Of a DNA stretch of 64,000 nucleotides, positions 37,789-46,418 are shown piece by piece; the first letter of the stretch is position 1; every line of letters begins with the position of its first letter. A program made the translations under genes and the position numbers. Source of the stretch: Phycisphaeraceae bacterium. Its GTDB lineage: Bacteria > Planctomycetota > Phycisphaerae > Phycisphaerales > Phycisphaeraceae. The notes below the pieces were generated by a model that worked only from the letters and a program-made list of their open reading frames with translations, was not told the origin of the DNA and did no database searches. The stretch spans positions 1 through 64,000 of the forward strand of contig JAJDCX010000060.1 in NCBI GenBank assembly GCA_029260615.1, written 5' to 3'.

Positions 37789-38610
37789 ATGCCTCACCCA
37801 GGCCAGACAACCCGCCCGCACAGGTTCTTCTGCCCCTCGCTGCCGAAATCCTCAAACCCCACCGATCCCGCGGACAGTTCTGGGGATGCAGGGGAAGTAT
37901 CTGGGGAAATAGCCGGGGGCGGGGGGGTTGTATCGGACCCGCGTTGCACCCTGGACCGCCAGGAATCCCACCACGCCCGCAAAGCACTCCGCTTATCGGC
38001 TGGCGACGCCATCGAATTATTCGATGGCCAAGGCACCCTCGCACAAGCCTCCATCGAACGCTACGACGCCGCCCACGCTCTCTGCTATATCACCTCCACC
38101 CAATACCACCAGCCGATAACCCCATCACTCTCTATCGCATCCGCCGTCCCCAAAGGCTCGCTCGCCGACGCCATGGTCACTCAGCTCTCCCAGCTCGGCG
38201 TCGACAGGTTCATCCCCCTGCAAACCGACCACAGCGTCGCCGCACCCAGCACCGCCAAACTCGAACGCTTCAACAAATCAACCATCGAGTCCGCCAAGCA
38301 GTGCCACCGGCTCTGGCTGATGCACATCGATGAACCACAAGCCCCCGCCAATGCATGGGCAGACCCAACCTACGACCTCAAGCTCCTCACCACGCCCGCA
38401 TGCCAACCCCTGCCAGACCTCGCTGACCTCATAAGCGCATCCCAATCCGTGCTCATCCTGGTCGGCCCCGAAGGCGGCTGGAGCCCAGCAGAACTCACCG
38501 CCGCCACCGCCGCCGGCTGCCTTAACTGGTCCATCGCCCCCAACATCCTGCGCATCGAAACCGCCGCCACCGCCGCCGCCGCCATCCTGCGCTACCCCGC
38601 TGCCCACTAG
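37789..38610 (+). CDS. rsmE: 16S rRNA (uracil-N3) methyltransferase RsmE
   Basis: 273 residues from ATG 37789 with AAGGGA upstream. SPOUT-fold methyltransferase that methylates U1498 of 16S rRNA. The trefoil-knot motifs VLILVGPEGGWSPAEL and LRIETAATAAAA, and the N-terminal HHARKALRLSAGDAIELFDGQG, are diagnostic. The Gly/Ser-rich insert at about 28-48 is unusual. Confidence 0.93.
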   Translation: MPHPGQTTRPHRFFCPSLPKSSNPTDPADSSGDAGEVSGEIAGGGGVVSDPRCTLDRQESHHARKALRLSAGDAIELFDGQGTLAQASIERYDAAHALCYITSTQYHQPITPSLSIASAVPKGSLADAMVTQLSQLGVDRFIPLQTDHSVAAPSTAKLERFNKSTIESAKQCHRLWLMHIDEPQAPANAWADPTYDLKLLTTPACQPLPDLADLISASQSVLILVGPEGGWSPAELTAATAAGCLNWSIAPNILRIETAATAAAAILRYPAAH

Positions 38611-39158
38611 GCAAGCCCAGCCCAGATATTGCAGCACATATTTTTTAGCCGCGGATGAATACCCTCATATACCGGATATTCATGCGGTTCTATCATCAGC
38701 CACCGCTACACCGGCATTGAAAGCATCCCAAGACCACCCGCAGATGGATGGCCTTTATAGCGTTCTCAATCCAAATGTAGCGGGCCGCACTCACGAAGCG
38801 CCGCGACTTGTCGCGGAAATGGTCACACAGCCGCTATCAGTGCAGTGGGATTACTCTAACCCCCACCGTCAAGACACAAAAAATACCACCTCCCCCACAT
38901 ACAGATATCCCCTCACACACACGCCACGCCATTCCACAGACACCGCGCCACACGAACCACACCACACGCACCGCGCCACGACCACCACGCGGGCAACCCA
39001 GCCCACCTCTCACAAAATAATATTTAGGCTAAATACTATCTTGCGAGAGGTGTTGCAAGCGTATTAAACAGTGCAAGCCAAGCGAGGCCCGCCTCCCCAA
39101 AAACCTTCGTCGCTTCTCCCGCGTTGCCGCACCACACCGACCCCGCTAAGCTGGCTCC
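38611..39158. other. Intergenic region with CA-rich tract and long hairpin
   Basis: No credible gene: the longest open frame (38717-39067, plus strand) would encode a His/Thr/Pro/Arg-rich protein typical of a chance translation. Positions 38870-38990 are C/A-rich and G-poor. A long, nearly perfect hairpin is at 39004-39052 (separate entry). The next gene begins at 39159. Confidence 0.6.
39004..39052 (-). ncRNA. 49-nt near-perfect hairpin, likely structured RNA or palindromic element
   Basis: Arms of 24 bp (39004-39027 and 39029-39052) surround one base. Twenty-one pairs are Watson-Crick. The three others (39012/39044, 39016/39040, 39020/39036) are A against C on the plus strand, which means U against G on the minus strand. 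A minus-strand transcript would therefore fold into an uninterrupted stem with three G-U wobbles. The centre contains TATTTAGGCTAAATA (39021-39035), itself palindromic. The orientation is inferred from the wobble pattern; transcription is not shown. Confidence 0.5.
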
Positions 39159-39884
39159 ATGCAACGACCCACACCCGAAAAACCCGACATCGACGAAAAA
39201 GGCGCCCAAGGCCAACGCTCCGATTCACGCCTCTTCATGCAATTGATGTGCTTCGGCGGCTGCCGTGACACCAAGGCCGCCATCGAAACCGTCAAAGCCT
39301 CCGGCCTACAGGCCGTGGTCTACGAAGATGTCAACAATCCGTTCGGCATCGGTGTACTCACCATGAGCGAAGACCCCGAACACTTCGTCGGCCCCGTCCG
39401 ACAGCTATACCTCCAACGCCCCTTCGCCGCACTCCGGCCCCTCCACGACCTCACCATGTTCGGTCGAACCTACTCCCTCGGCTACGAACACGACCTCAAA
39501 GACACGCTCTTTAACCGCCCACGACGCACCGCACTGAATCCCCAATGGCCCTGGGCTATCTGGTACCCCCTGCGACGCAGCGGGAAATTCTCCCAACTCC
39601 CCCGGGATGAGCAGATGGAAATCCTCAAAGAGCACGGCACCATCGGCATGGCCTTCGGATCAGCCGACTACGCACACGACATACGCATCGCTTGCCACGG
39701 CCTGGACCGGGACGACAACGACTTCGTCGTCGGCCTCACGGGCAAAGACCTCCACCCCCTCTCCGCCATCGTTCAGACCATGCGCAAAACCACCCAGACC
39801 TCCCAATACCTCGAACGCCTCGGCCCATTCTTTGTCGCCAAAGCCGTCTGGCAATCGAACTACGAAGAAGCCACCACGCCATAA
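39159..39884 (+). CDS. Chlorite dismutase family (HemQ-like) heme protein
   Basis: 241 residues. The C-terminal part matches the Cld superfamily: WYPLRRSGKFSQLP-x-DEQMEILKEHGTIG, then HGLDRDDNDFVVGL and MRKTTQTSQYLERLGPFFVA. The family includes coproheme decarboxylase HemQ and chlorite dismutase. The N-terminal half also fits the duplicated ferredoxin-like fold. The true reaction here cannot be decided by eye; absence of heme biosynthesis genes nearby gives no help. Confidence 0.82.
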   Translation: MQRPTPEKPDIDEKGAQGQRSDSRLFMQLMCFGGCRDTKAAIETVKASGLQAVVYEDVNNPFGIGVLTMSEDPEHFVGPVRQLYLQRPFAALRPLHDLTMFGRTYSLGYEHDLKDTLFNRPRRTALNPQWPWAIWYPLRRSGKFSQLPRDEQMEILKEHGTIGMAFGSADYAHDIRIACHGLDRDDNDFVVGLTGKDLHPLSAIVQTMRKTTQTSQYLERLGPFFVAKAVWQSNYEEATTP

Positions 39885-39895
39885 AGAACACACCA

Positions 39896-39925
39896 AAGCC
39901 CACGGATGACCGCGTCCGCGGGCTT
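39896..39925 (+). terminator. Hairpin after the Cld-family gene
   Basis: AAGCCCACGGA (39896-39906) pairs with TCCGCGGGCTT (39915-39925) apart from one mismatch, 12 bp after the stop codon. It shares the AAGCCCACG arm with the hairpins at 8087 and 9897 but lacks a T-tract. Confidence 0.55.
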
Positions 39926-40031
39926 CCCTGGGGTCAAAGGTAAAGTTTTTCAAAGAACCCTTTAGTTATGCCCCTTAGCTCGCCCCCATAAAATCCCCCG
40001 ATACCCGATACCGCCCCACGCACTCAACCAC

Positions 40032-40047
40032 CACTTGCGGTTTAGCG
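40032..40047 (+). repeat. Short intergenic repeat CRCTYGCGGYTTAGCG, copy 3
   Basis: CACTTGCGGTTTAGCG lies 41 bp before the UDP-sugar pyrophosphorylase gene. See also 19422 and 31795. Confidence 0.45.
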
Positions 40048-40087
40048 CCTTACATCATCAATCATAAATCTCAAATCATAAATCCCC

Positions 40088-41575
40088 ATGCCCACTCTCC
40101 CCGAACGTCACGCCGCCGCCGTCCAAACTCTAGCCGCCGTAGACCAATCCCACGCCTTAAAGTTCTACGACGAGCTTGACGACGCCCAGCGTGACCAATT
40201 GCTCACCCAAATCGAAGGCATCGACTGGCCCGAGATCGCCCGCCTTATCCAGTCCCACGTCCTGAACACCCCATCCCTACACATACCCACCAACATCGAC
40301 CCCGCGCCCTGCTACCCACACGTCCCCGCTGACGACCAAACGGACCACTACACCAAAGCCAAATCCCTCGGCGAAAAGCTCATCCGCAACGGCAACGTCG
40401 CCGCCTTCACCGTCGCCGGCGGACAAGGCACGCGACTCGGCTGGGACGCACCCAAAGGCACCTTCCCCGCCACACCCGTCACCGGCCGACCCCTCTTCGG
40501 CGTACTCGCAGACTACATCAACAAAGCTCAAAAAAAATACAACACCGTCATCCCCTGGTACGTCATGACCAGCCCCGCCAACCACCAACCCACAGTCGAC
40601 TTCTTCAAAGAAAACGACTTCTTCGGCCTCGCCCCCAACAACGTCATCCACTTCCCCCAAGCCATGATGCCCGCCATCGGCCTCACCGGTGACAACCGCG
40701 GCAAAGCACTCCTCGCCAACAAACACTCCCTCGCTCTCTCCCCCAACGGCCACGGCGGATCACTCAAAGCCCTGAACACCTCCGACGCCATCAACGACAT
40801 GAAATCCCGCGGCGTCACACAAATCAGCTACACACAAATCGACAACCCCACCGTCCACGTCATCGACCCACTCTTCATAGGCCTGCACGCACTGGACAAC
40901 GCACAGATGTCCTCCAAGATGCTCCCCAAGACAGGCCCCAAAGAAAAGCTCGGCAACTTCTGTCTCGCCGACAACAAGATGACCGTCATCGAATACTCCG
41001 ACCTCCCCGACGAGCTCGCCTTCCAGACCAACCCCGACGGCTCTCTACGCTTCCGTGCCGGCTCCATCGCCATCCACATGATCCAGGTCGCCTTCGTAGA
41101 AGACCTCAGCACCTCCCCCACAGGCTTTGCCCTCCCATTCCACCGCGCCGAAAAGAAAGTCCCCTGCATCGACCTTAACACCGGGGCACCCGCCGCATCC
41201 AAGGGGGCCGACAATTCCGGGGTTTCCGGGGGCAACGCCGTCAAGTTCGAGACCTTCGTCTTCGACGCCTTGCCTTTATGTGACAACTCCATCCTCTACG
41301 AAACCGACCGCGTCGAAGAGTTCGCCCCCATCAAAAACGCCGACACAGAAGACGGCCAACCCGACGCCACCGATTCCCCCGCATCCAGCAAACAACTCCA
41401 ATCCCAACGCGCCGCCCGCTGGCTGCAAACCCACAACATCACCATCCCCCGCAACGCAGATGGCCAGGTCAACGCCAAAATAGAAATCTCCCCCCTCACC
41501 GCTATCGCCCCCGACGATCTTGCGGCCATCGACCTCCCCAAAGAAATCAACCCTGGCGAATCGGTGGTGTTATAA
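40088..41575 (+). CDS. UDP-N-acetylhexosamine/UDP-sugar pyrophosphorylase (UDPGP family)
   Basis: 495 residues, close to the eukaryotic-like AGX/UAP family length. Nucleotide motif VAGGQGTRLGWDAPKG, then LSPNGHGGSLKAL, ISYTQIDNPTVHVIDPLFIG, and KMTVIEYSDLPDEL support uridylyl transfer to a sugar 1-phosphate. Members make UDP-GlcNAc or UDP-GalNAc; UDP-glucose is less likely. It would provide UDP-sugars for the glycan genes in the right part of the window. Confidence 0.9.
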   Translation: MPTLPERHAAAVQTLAAVDQSHALKFYDELDDAQRDQLLTQIEGIDWPEIARLIQSHVLNTPSLHIPTNIDPAPCYPHVPADDQTDHYTKAKSLGEKLIRNGNVAAFTVAGGQGTRLGWDAPKGTFPATPVTGRPLFGVLADYINKAQKKYNTVIPWYVMTSPANHQPTVDFFKENDFFGLAPNNVIHFPQAMMPAIGLTGDNRGKALLANKHSLALSPNGHGGSLKALNTSDAINDMKSRGVTQISYTQIDNPTVHVIDPLFIGLHALDNAQMSSKMLPKTGPKEKLGNFCLADNKMTVIEYSDLPDELAFQTNPDGSLRFRAGSIAIHMIQVAFVEDLSTSPTGFALPFHRAEKKVPCIDLNTGAPAASKGADNSGVSGGNAVKFETFVFDALPLCDNSILYETDRVEEFAPIKNADTEDGQPDATDSPASSKQLQSQRAARWLQTHNITIPRNADGQVNAKIEISPLTAIAPDDLAAIDLPKEINPGESVVL

Positions 41576-41672
41576 TTCGGTGGGTGGGTCCTGACGTAGA
41601 GGGCTGTGTTTGTGAAGGATCGTTCATCACAGAGACACATGAAGGGGCCGAACAAGGGATCAGTACATTTAG

Positions 41673-42179
41673 TTGACGCCGCCGTTCGTGAGGAATGCCA
41701 ACAGCTTGTCATACCCAGAGCCCCAATCAAATTGCATCTTCTGTCAGATTGTCAAAGGGACATCCCCCTGCAGTCCGGTATACGAGGACGAAGACATCCT
41801 GTCTTTTTTGACCATCCGCCAGACCCGTCCCGGGGAACTGCTCGTCATCCCAAAACAACACATCGACGAGGTCTGTGATGTCCCAGAGCAGGTGCATGGC
41901 CGGATGTTTTCCGTAGCCCGCCAACTCGCCCGAGGGGTCCGATCCGCATTCCACCCCCAACGCATGGGCCTCGTCGTACACGGCTATGGCGTCCCCCATG
42001 CCCACATCATCGTACTTCCCCAACACCATCTGGACGACATTACATCAGCCCACTTTGCTGTCACACACGATGCCACGCCGGTAGTTTTTCGCTGCGAACA
42101 GATCCCCGTAACACCCCGTGCGACACTGGCCAAGCGTGCAGCGGATATCCGATCGGCCGTAGAGCGACTCGATAGGTAG
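41673..42179 (+). CDS. HIT family hydrolase-like protein
   Basis: 168 residues if it starts at TTG 41673; an in-frame GTG at 41688 is an alternative, and there is no ATG ahead of the domain. CIFCQIVKGTSP, a GELLVIPKQHIDEVCDV segment and the triad motif GYGVPHAHIIVLP identify the family. The motif keeps the first His and the catalytic His (H-A-H) but has Ile where most HIT proteins have a third His. Family members hydrolyse nucleoside phosphoramidates or dinucleotides. Confidence 0.8.
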   Translation: MTPPFVRNANSLSYPEPQSNCIFCQIVKGTSPCSPVYEDEDILSFLTIRQTRPGELLVIPKQHIDEVCDVPEQVHGRMFSVARQLARGVRSAFHPQRMGLVVHGYGVPHAHIIVLPQHHLDDITSAHFAVTHDATPVVFRCEQIPVTPRATLAKRAADIRSAVERLDR

Positions 42180-42232
42180 TGGCAGACCAAAACTGTCAGA
42201 AGCCCTTCCCCACCCTACCCCAACAACCACCC

Positions 42233-43102
42233 TCACCCCGAACTGATCTTGCGCATATGCCGCCGCATTGCCCAGGCCGCAAACCGTGGGCTCGCCGTGG
42301 CCGCCGCCGCCGCGAACCGTGACACCCCCGAAGGCCAGACCTCCGGCTTAGGTCGGCGTAAGCAGCGGACAACCGTCTCCGCGACGTGTTCCGCCGTCTG
42401 CGTCAATGCCTTAGGCGTGTTCGATCCCCGCTCCGCATCACGCTTGTCCGCCGAGAATTCCCGTGCCCGTTCGCCGAACTCCGTCGTCGTCCCCACCGGG
42501 TGGACACTGCTCACCACGATCCCTTCATCCGCCAACTCCGCACGCATCGCACCCGCGATCGAGTCCTGCGCCGCCTTGGTCGCGCAATACGCACCAAACT
42601 TGGGCACCCCGATCTCACTGGCGATCGACGAGCAGATCAGGATGTGCTTAAGCCCCGCCCCCGGATTTTCCGACCCCTGCTCCCCCTCACCCGTCTTGCG
42701 AAGATAAGCCACTGCTTCCCGGACCGTGCGCAGCGTGCCGTAGTAGTTGGTCTCGAAGATATCCCGATGGGCTTGCAGGTCGGTTTCCATGACCGAACCA
42801 AACTGCCCGTACCCCGCATTGGCAAACGCGACATCGACCCGCCCAAACGCCTCCCACGCCCGCTCAAACAGCCCCGCCACATCCCCATCCACCGTCACAT
42901 CACACCCCACCGTCAACACCCGCCGCCCCAGCCCCCGCACCTCCCCCCGGATATGCTCCGCCACCGCCTCCAGCTTATCCACCCGCCTCGCCGCCAGCAC
43001 CACATCCATCCCCCCCCGCGCACAAGCCAACGCCGTCGCCGCCCCGATCCCCGAACTGGCTCCGGTGATGACGATCAGTTTGTTAGATAGAATTCGTGGC
43101 AT
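42233..43102 (-). CDS. Short-chain dehydrogenase/reductase
   Basis: 289 residues. Classical SDR: cofactor motif VITGASSGIG, AARRVDKL (Arg after beta 2 suggests NADP), ANAGYG, ICSSIASEIG with the catalytic Ser and YCATKAAQ with Tyr-x3-Lys. The C-terminal extension RFAAAAATASPRFAAWAMRRHM is basic and amphipathic and may associate with the membrane. Substrate unknown. Confidence 0.9.
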   Translation of the reverse strand: MPRILSNKLIVITGASSGIGAATALACARGGMDVVLAARRVDKLEAVAEHIRGEVRGLGRRVLTVGCDVTVDGDVAGLFERAWEAFGRVDVAFANAGYGQFGSVMETDLQAHRDIFETNYYGTLRTVREAVAYLRKTGEGEQGSENPGAGLKHILICSSIASEIGVPKFGAYCATKAAQDSIAGAMRAELADEGIVVSSVHPVGTTTEFGERAREFSADKRDAERGSNTPKALTQTAEHVAETVVRCLRRPKPEVWPSGVSRFAAAAATASPRFAAWAMRRHMRKISSG

Positions 43103-43233
43103 GGCATGAGTTTAGCGGGAACCGGCGGGCCTGCTGTTATTTAGGTCGCGGTTGAGCTGTAATAGGGCTCTGTCGGCTCCGTCCTATTATATGTACAGGA
43201 CGCCCCCTTCATCGTGTCACAGGAGCCCCAACC

Positions 43234-43971
43234 ATGAGACGAGAAACAGGATATGCCTTGGTAGAGATGTTTGTTGCCATCGTGGCTGTTGGCTTGGCCA
43301 TCACACTCGCAACAGCCGGCCTTGACGAGCAGAAACGCGACAAACTAAAGCGTAGAAGCGTCACGCAAGTGCGTGGCATCATCCAGTCCCTGGTGACGTA
43401 TGGAGGTGTGAATACCGAATGGTACCCCGGTGTTACTGCGGAAGGCGAGGTGATTGATGTTTCACCGACCGGCGTTTTCCAGATCCTGCTTGAGAATAAT
43501 TCTTTTTCCGGCGAGTACGCGATCAGCCCGATGGAAGACCTAGCGCCCTGGCAACCCAATCAAAAAGTGACAGCCGACAACCTTTCCTATGCCATCCTGG
43601 ACGTCGATATATCGGCGGGCAAGACCGATCGATTCCGCGAATGGCGTCAGACGATCAACACCCGAGCCATAGCCGTGTCCGATCGAAATACCGGTGCCGA
43701 GGACGGCTACGCCAGCGTGTGGACCCCCCACGTTGATGGGGAGGGTTGGTCTGGTGGTATAGGACGGAATGACGGGAGCGCTTCCCATGAAGCATCCCCC
43801 ATACTCAATAACACCAAGTACGGCCGTGGTGACGCGAATGAGCACGACCACCTCTTCGAATCCCAGGGCGGGAGCGATGCCTTGATGACGTTTTCCAAAG
43901 ATGAGGATGGGAAGGAAGCACCTGTCGCGGCCCGTGCCGTGCCTCCGGAAATTGCTGAGTCGAATGAGTGA
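43234..43971 (+). CDS. Type IV pilin-like (pseudopilin) protein
   Basis: 245 residues. The N-terminus MRRETGYALVEMFVAIVAVGLAITLA matches a class III prepilin signal: basic leader, Gly at -1, aromatic +1 (Tyr instead of Phe), Glu at +5, then a hydrophobic helix. The remaining polar part is a globular domain ending in an acidic tail. It would be cleaved and methylated by a prepilin peptidase (not seen here) and could be part of a type II secretion system or pilus with the ATPase at 23728. Confidence 0.75.
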   Translation: MRRETGYALVEMFVAIVAVGLAITLATAGLDEQKRDKLKRRSVTQVRGIIQSLVTYGGVNTEWYPGVTAEGEVIDVSPTGVFQILLENNSFSGEYAISPMEDLAPWQPNQKVTADNLSYAILDVDISAGKTDRFREWRQTINTRAIAVSDRNTGAEDGYASVWTPHVDGEGWSGGIGRNDGSASHEASPILNNTKYGRGDANEHDHLFESQGGSDALMTFSKDEDGKEAPVAARAVPPEIAESNE

Positions 43972-44011
43972 TAACGTTCTCCGACCCGAGCACGTCATGA
44001 TTAAACAACAA

Positions 44012-44031
44012 CCCCGGGCTTGCGCCCGGGG
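44012..44031. terminator. GC-rich hairpin between convergent genes
   Basis: CCCCGGGC (44012-44019) pairs perfectly with GCCCGGGG (44024-44031) across a 4-nt loop, between the convergent pseudopilin and MshEN genes. It can serve as a bidirectional terminator, although the T-tract on either side is weak. Confidence 0.6.
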
Positions 44032-44073
44032 CTATTGCATATTTTTAAGTTGTTGTGACGGTGCCGTGCGCCC

Positions 44074-44571
44074 TTACGCCGACTCCGCCAGATCCCGTGC
44101 CTTCTGAATAATCTCTCGGCTAAGCTCCGGCATCGGGTAGTGCTGCTGGAGGAACTCACGCAACTGCGACTGCTCAGCGATACGGAAATATACCGCTCGG
44201 TCGATCCGGTTGGCAGCAAAAGTCACCGCACGGGCCAATCGATTCGCACTCGCCGCTACCAGCATCTCCCCGTCCGGCTCGGTGCGGATCGGCAATAGCT
44301 CGAACTGCCAGGCCTGACGACGGTTCAGCACGCGCAGCGCCTCGTTGTCGAACTTCTCCCCGCTTAAGTCGATCGTCCCCGTGAACCGGTGATACTGCTC
44401 GACCCAGGCGTTCTCGATGCTGTGCAGCGTGACATCGAACATCCGTTCCGCCAGCACGCCAAACGGCATGCGGTGCTGCTTCTGTGCCTCGAGTACCTCG
44501 AATACCTGCTGCTCGCTGAGTATCCCTTGCTCGACAAGGATTTCCCCGATCTTGATCGTATTCCTGGTCAA
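44074..44571 (-). CDS. Stand-alone MshEN/GspE N-terminal domain protein
   Basis: 165 residues from TTG 44571, chosen because AGGAG (44579-44583) is 7 nt upstream; an ATG 13 codons earlier has no ribosome site. The beginning KIGEILVEQGILSEQQVFEVLEAQKQ is the first half of a MshEN-type repeat, usually found at the N-terminus of GspE/PilB ATPases where it may bind c-di-GMP. The second half (FGVLAERMFDV) is less typical, and the rest (about 70-165) has an alpha/beta pattern with LPIRTEPDGEMLVAAS. The ATPase at 23728 lacks this domain, so it could be a regulator acting in trans (inference). Confidence 0.75.
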   Translation of the reverse strand: MTRNTIKIGEILVEQGILSEQQVFEVLEAQKQHRMPFGVLAERMFDVTLHSIENAWVEQYHRFTGTIDLSGEKFDNEALRVLNRRQAWQFELLPIRTEPDGEMLVAASANRLARAVTFAANRIDRAVYFRIAEQSQLREFLQQHYPMPELSREIIQKARDLAESA

Positions 44572-44862
44572 CCTGTTTCTCCTGTGTAGGCCGATACAAC
44601 GCGGGCCCACCTAACCCATCGGCGGACCCGGCTCGGCGAGTTAGCCGGGAGTTTCAGGTTTATGCCAGTGAATTGCCCGGGAGGCGTCTTGGGACAACCA
44701 GCCGCGCCAGACGCACCCCAACCGGCACGTTGCAGACAGAAATAAGCCCGCCCGTCTCAAGTTAATCAACACGGACCAGCCCCGATTCAAGCACTATTTA
44801 AGTGTAAACAGCCCCCGCCGCCTTGCCCCGATGACGCACACGTTACAGCCGTAACAACCCGA

Positions 44863-46197
44863 TCAATCCGCGGCCTGAAGGCCGTCGATCCGCTTGACCG
44901 TGAAGACGTTGAGTTTCAAGGCCGGGTCGTAAGCCCGTTCGCCCTGCACGCCCACCAGCCTGCCGAGATACCCGGTGGTATCGACCGGACCGCCGGGACG
45001 GATATACGCCACCGCTCGGCCAGTCGCCGGATCTGCCAGACGATACATCCGTGGCAGGGTCTTGCCGTCGTACACACTCGACGCCAGCAGCCTGCCCACC
45101 GCGTCGTAACTCACCGCCTCGACGGGCTGGGTCTGGGCCTGGGATTCTGGGTCACGGGCCGCAGCGATCGCGATCAACCCCTCTGCGATCTCCCGGTCGT
45201 GACGCAGCGACCCCAACCGGGTCGCCACACGGTACGCATCAGCCTGCGACAGCCCACCCGCCGCCCGCAGAGCCTCATACTTAGCAATCATCTCGTCAAT
45301 CGGCCGATCTTCCAACGGCAACTCAAGCATCGCCTCCCGCTGAGATTCAAGCTCCGTCAGGCTATAAACCTCGACCGCCACCACGGGCTCATCCGCAGGG
45401 TCATTGAGCATCTCTTTAAGTTCTTCAACCGATGAGTCTGCCGCCTCCGGCTCGACCACCACCACCGCTGCCGGCTTCACAGGCTTGGCCTCCTCCACAA
45501 CCGGGGCTTGCACCACCGGCTCCGGCTCGACGGGCTGGGCTGGCTCCACCACAGGGTCTTGCACCACAGGGTCGGGTTTTACGGGGTCGGGCACCACAGG
45601 GTCGGGCTTAGGCTCGATAACCTCCGGCTGTTCAACCGGCTGTGGTTCCACAGGCTCCTGAGGCTCTTCCTCGGCGGCGATCTCCATCGCCAACGCACGC
45701 CTCACCGTGCCCGGCGGCAGATACACATACGCATTGGGCGGCGCCACGATCCGGTAATGGCTCCCCTCCTCACCAACGATCTGCACACCGTCGCCCTCAT
45801 TTAATATAGCCTGCGTCCGGTAGCTACCCGCCGGGCCGTTCAGGTCAGCCGCCTTCGCCTCGCTGCGGTCCGTATTCACCACGCCCACCGACCCGTCGCC
45901 CTTGGCATCGACAAAAGCCTTGGAGATATAGCTGTGGACCCCCTCCGGCGGAACAATCTTGTACCAACCGACGATCACCTCATCGACCCGCACAAGCCGG
46001 CCCTTCTTCAGCTCACCCACCCGATAAAAGCTGTCCGCCGCACCCGCACGCACATCCGTCTGGTTCTGATTCACCACCCCGGTGAACGGCACCTCCTGCG
46101 CCGAAGCCACGGAAAACCAGCCAGGACAACCCATCACCAACACCGCGATAAGCCAAGTGAAGGCCGACACGGGGGACACGGGGTTCGAGAGTTTCAT
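44863..46197 (-). CDS. Secreted SH3-domain protein with Pro/Val-rich linker
   Basis: 444 residues. A signal peptide (1-33, ending VASAQE) precedes two SH3-type units (about 37-98, NQTDVRAGAADSFYRVGELKKG; about 105-165, with EEGSHYRIVAPPNAYVYLP). A long Glu/Pro/Val-rich linker (about 178-250) has repeats such as DPVVPDPVKPDPVV and PAQPVEPEPVV. The C-terminal part is helical and ends in a small domain with GRAVAYIRPGGPVDTTGYLG. Probably periplasmic and cell-wall associated; no catalytic motif seen. Confidence 0.7.
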   Translation of the reverse strand: MKLSNPVSPVSAFTWLIAVLVMGCPGWFSVASAQEVPFTGVVNQNQTDVRAGAADSFYRVGELKKGRLVRVDEVIVGWYKIVPPEGVHSYISKAFVDAKGDGSVGVVNTDRSEAKAADLNGPAGSYRTQAILNEGDGVQIVGEEGSHYRIVAPPNAYVYLPPGTVRRALAMEIAAEEEPQEPVEPQPVEQPEVIEPKPDPVVPDPVKPDPVVQDPVVEPAQPVEPEPVVQAPVVEEAKPVKPAAVVVVEPEAADSSVEELKEMLNDPADEPVVAVEVYSLTELESQREAMLELPLEDRPIDEMIAKYEALRAAGGLSQADAYRVATRLGSLRHDREIAEGLIAIAAARDPESQAQTQPVEAVSYDAVGRLLASSVYDGKTLPRMYRLADPATGRAVAYIRPGGPVDTTGYLGRLVGVQGERAYDPALKLNVFTVKRIDGLQAAD

Positions 46198-46418
46198 TTT
46201 AGACGCCTCCTGATCGAGCCGGCAGCGCGGCCATCGCGCACCGGAAGTACCGCGACGGTATCGCGGCCCAATCAGAGCGTCAAGCGAGATGGGGGGCCAG
46301 AGGAAACGGGATGGCCGAGGGAAAAGCGTGGTTAATGCTTAGTGGTTGGCCATGAATCATACGGAAAGGGATTCCTGTTTCCAGCTTTCCAGCTTCCCAA
46401 ATCTTCCGCTTTTCATAC

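Noticed and set aside
38870-38990. CA-rich tract considered as a CRISPR-like or tandem array
   Set aside because: There are no repeated units of constant length or spacer structure.
39021-39035. TATTTAGGCTAAATA considered as a DtxR-type operator
   Set aside because: It is only the centre of the longer 49-nt palindrome and lies about 124 bp before a heme-related gene; the extended symmetry explains it better.
38717-39067. Plus-strand open frame of 116 codons
   Set aside because: The product is rich in His, Thr, Pro and Arg with no motif, and it contains the long hairpin. It looks like a chance translation of a CA-rich tract.
41606-41672. ATG-initiated short frame ahead of the HIT gene
   Set aside because: It is in another frame than the HIT domain and stops within the HIT gene; it has no conserved residues.
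42386-43090. Plus-strand open frame opposite the SDR gene
   Set aside because: Low-complexity Arg/His/Pro-rich product in a region coding for a clear SDR on the other strand.
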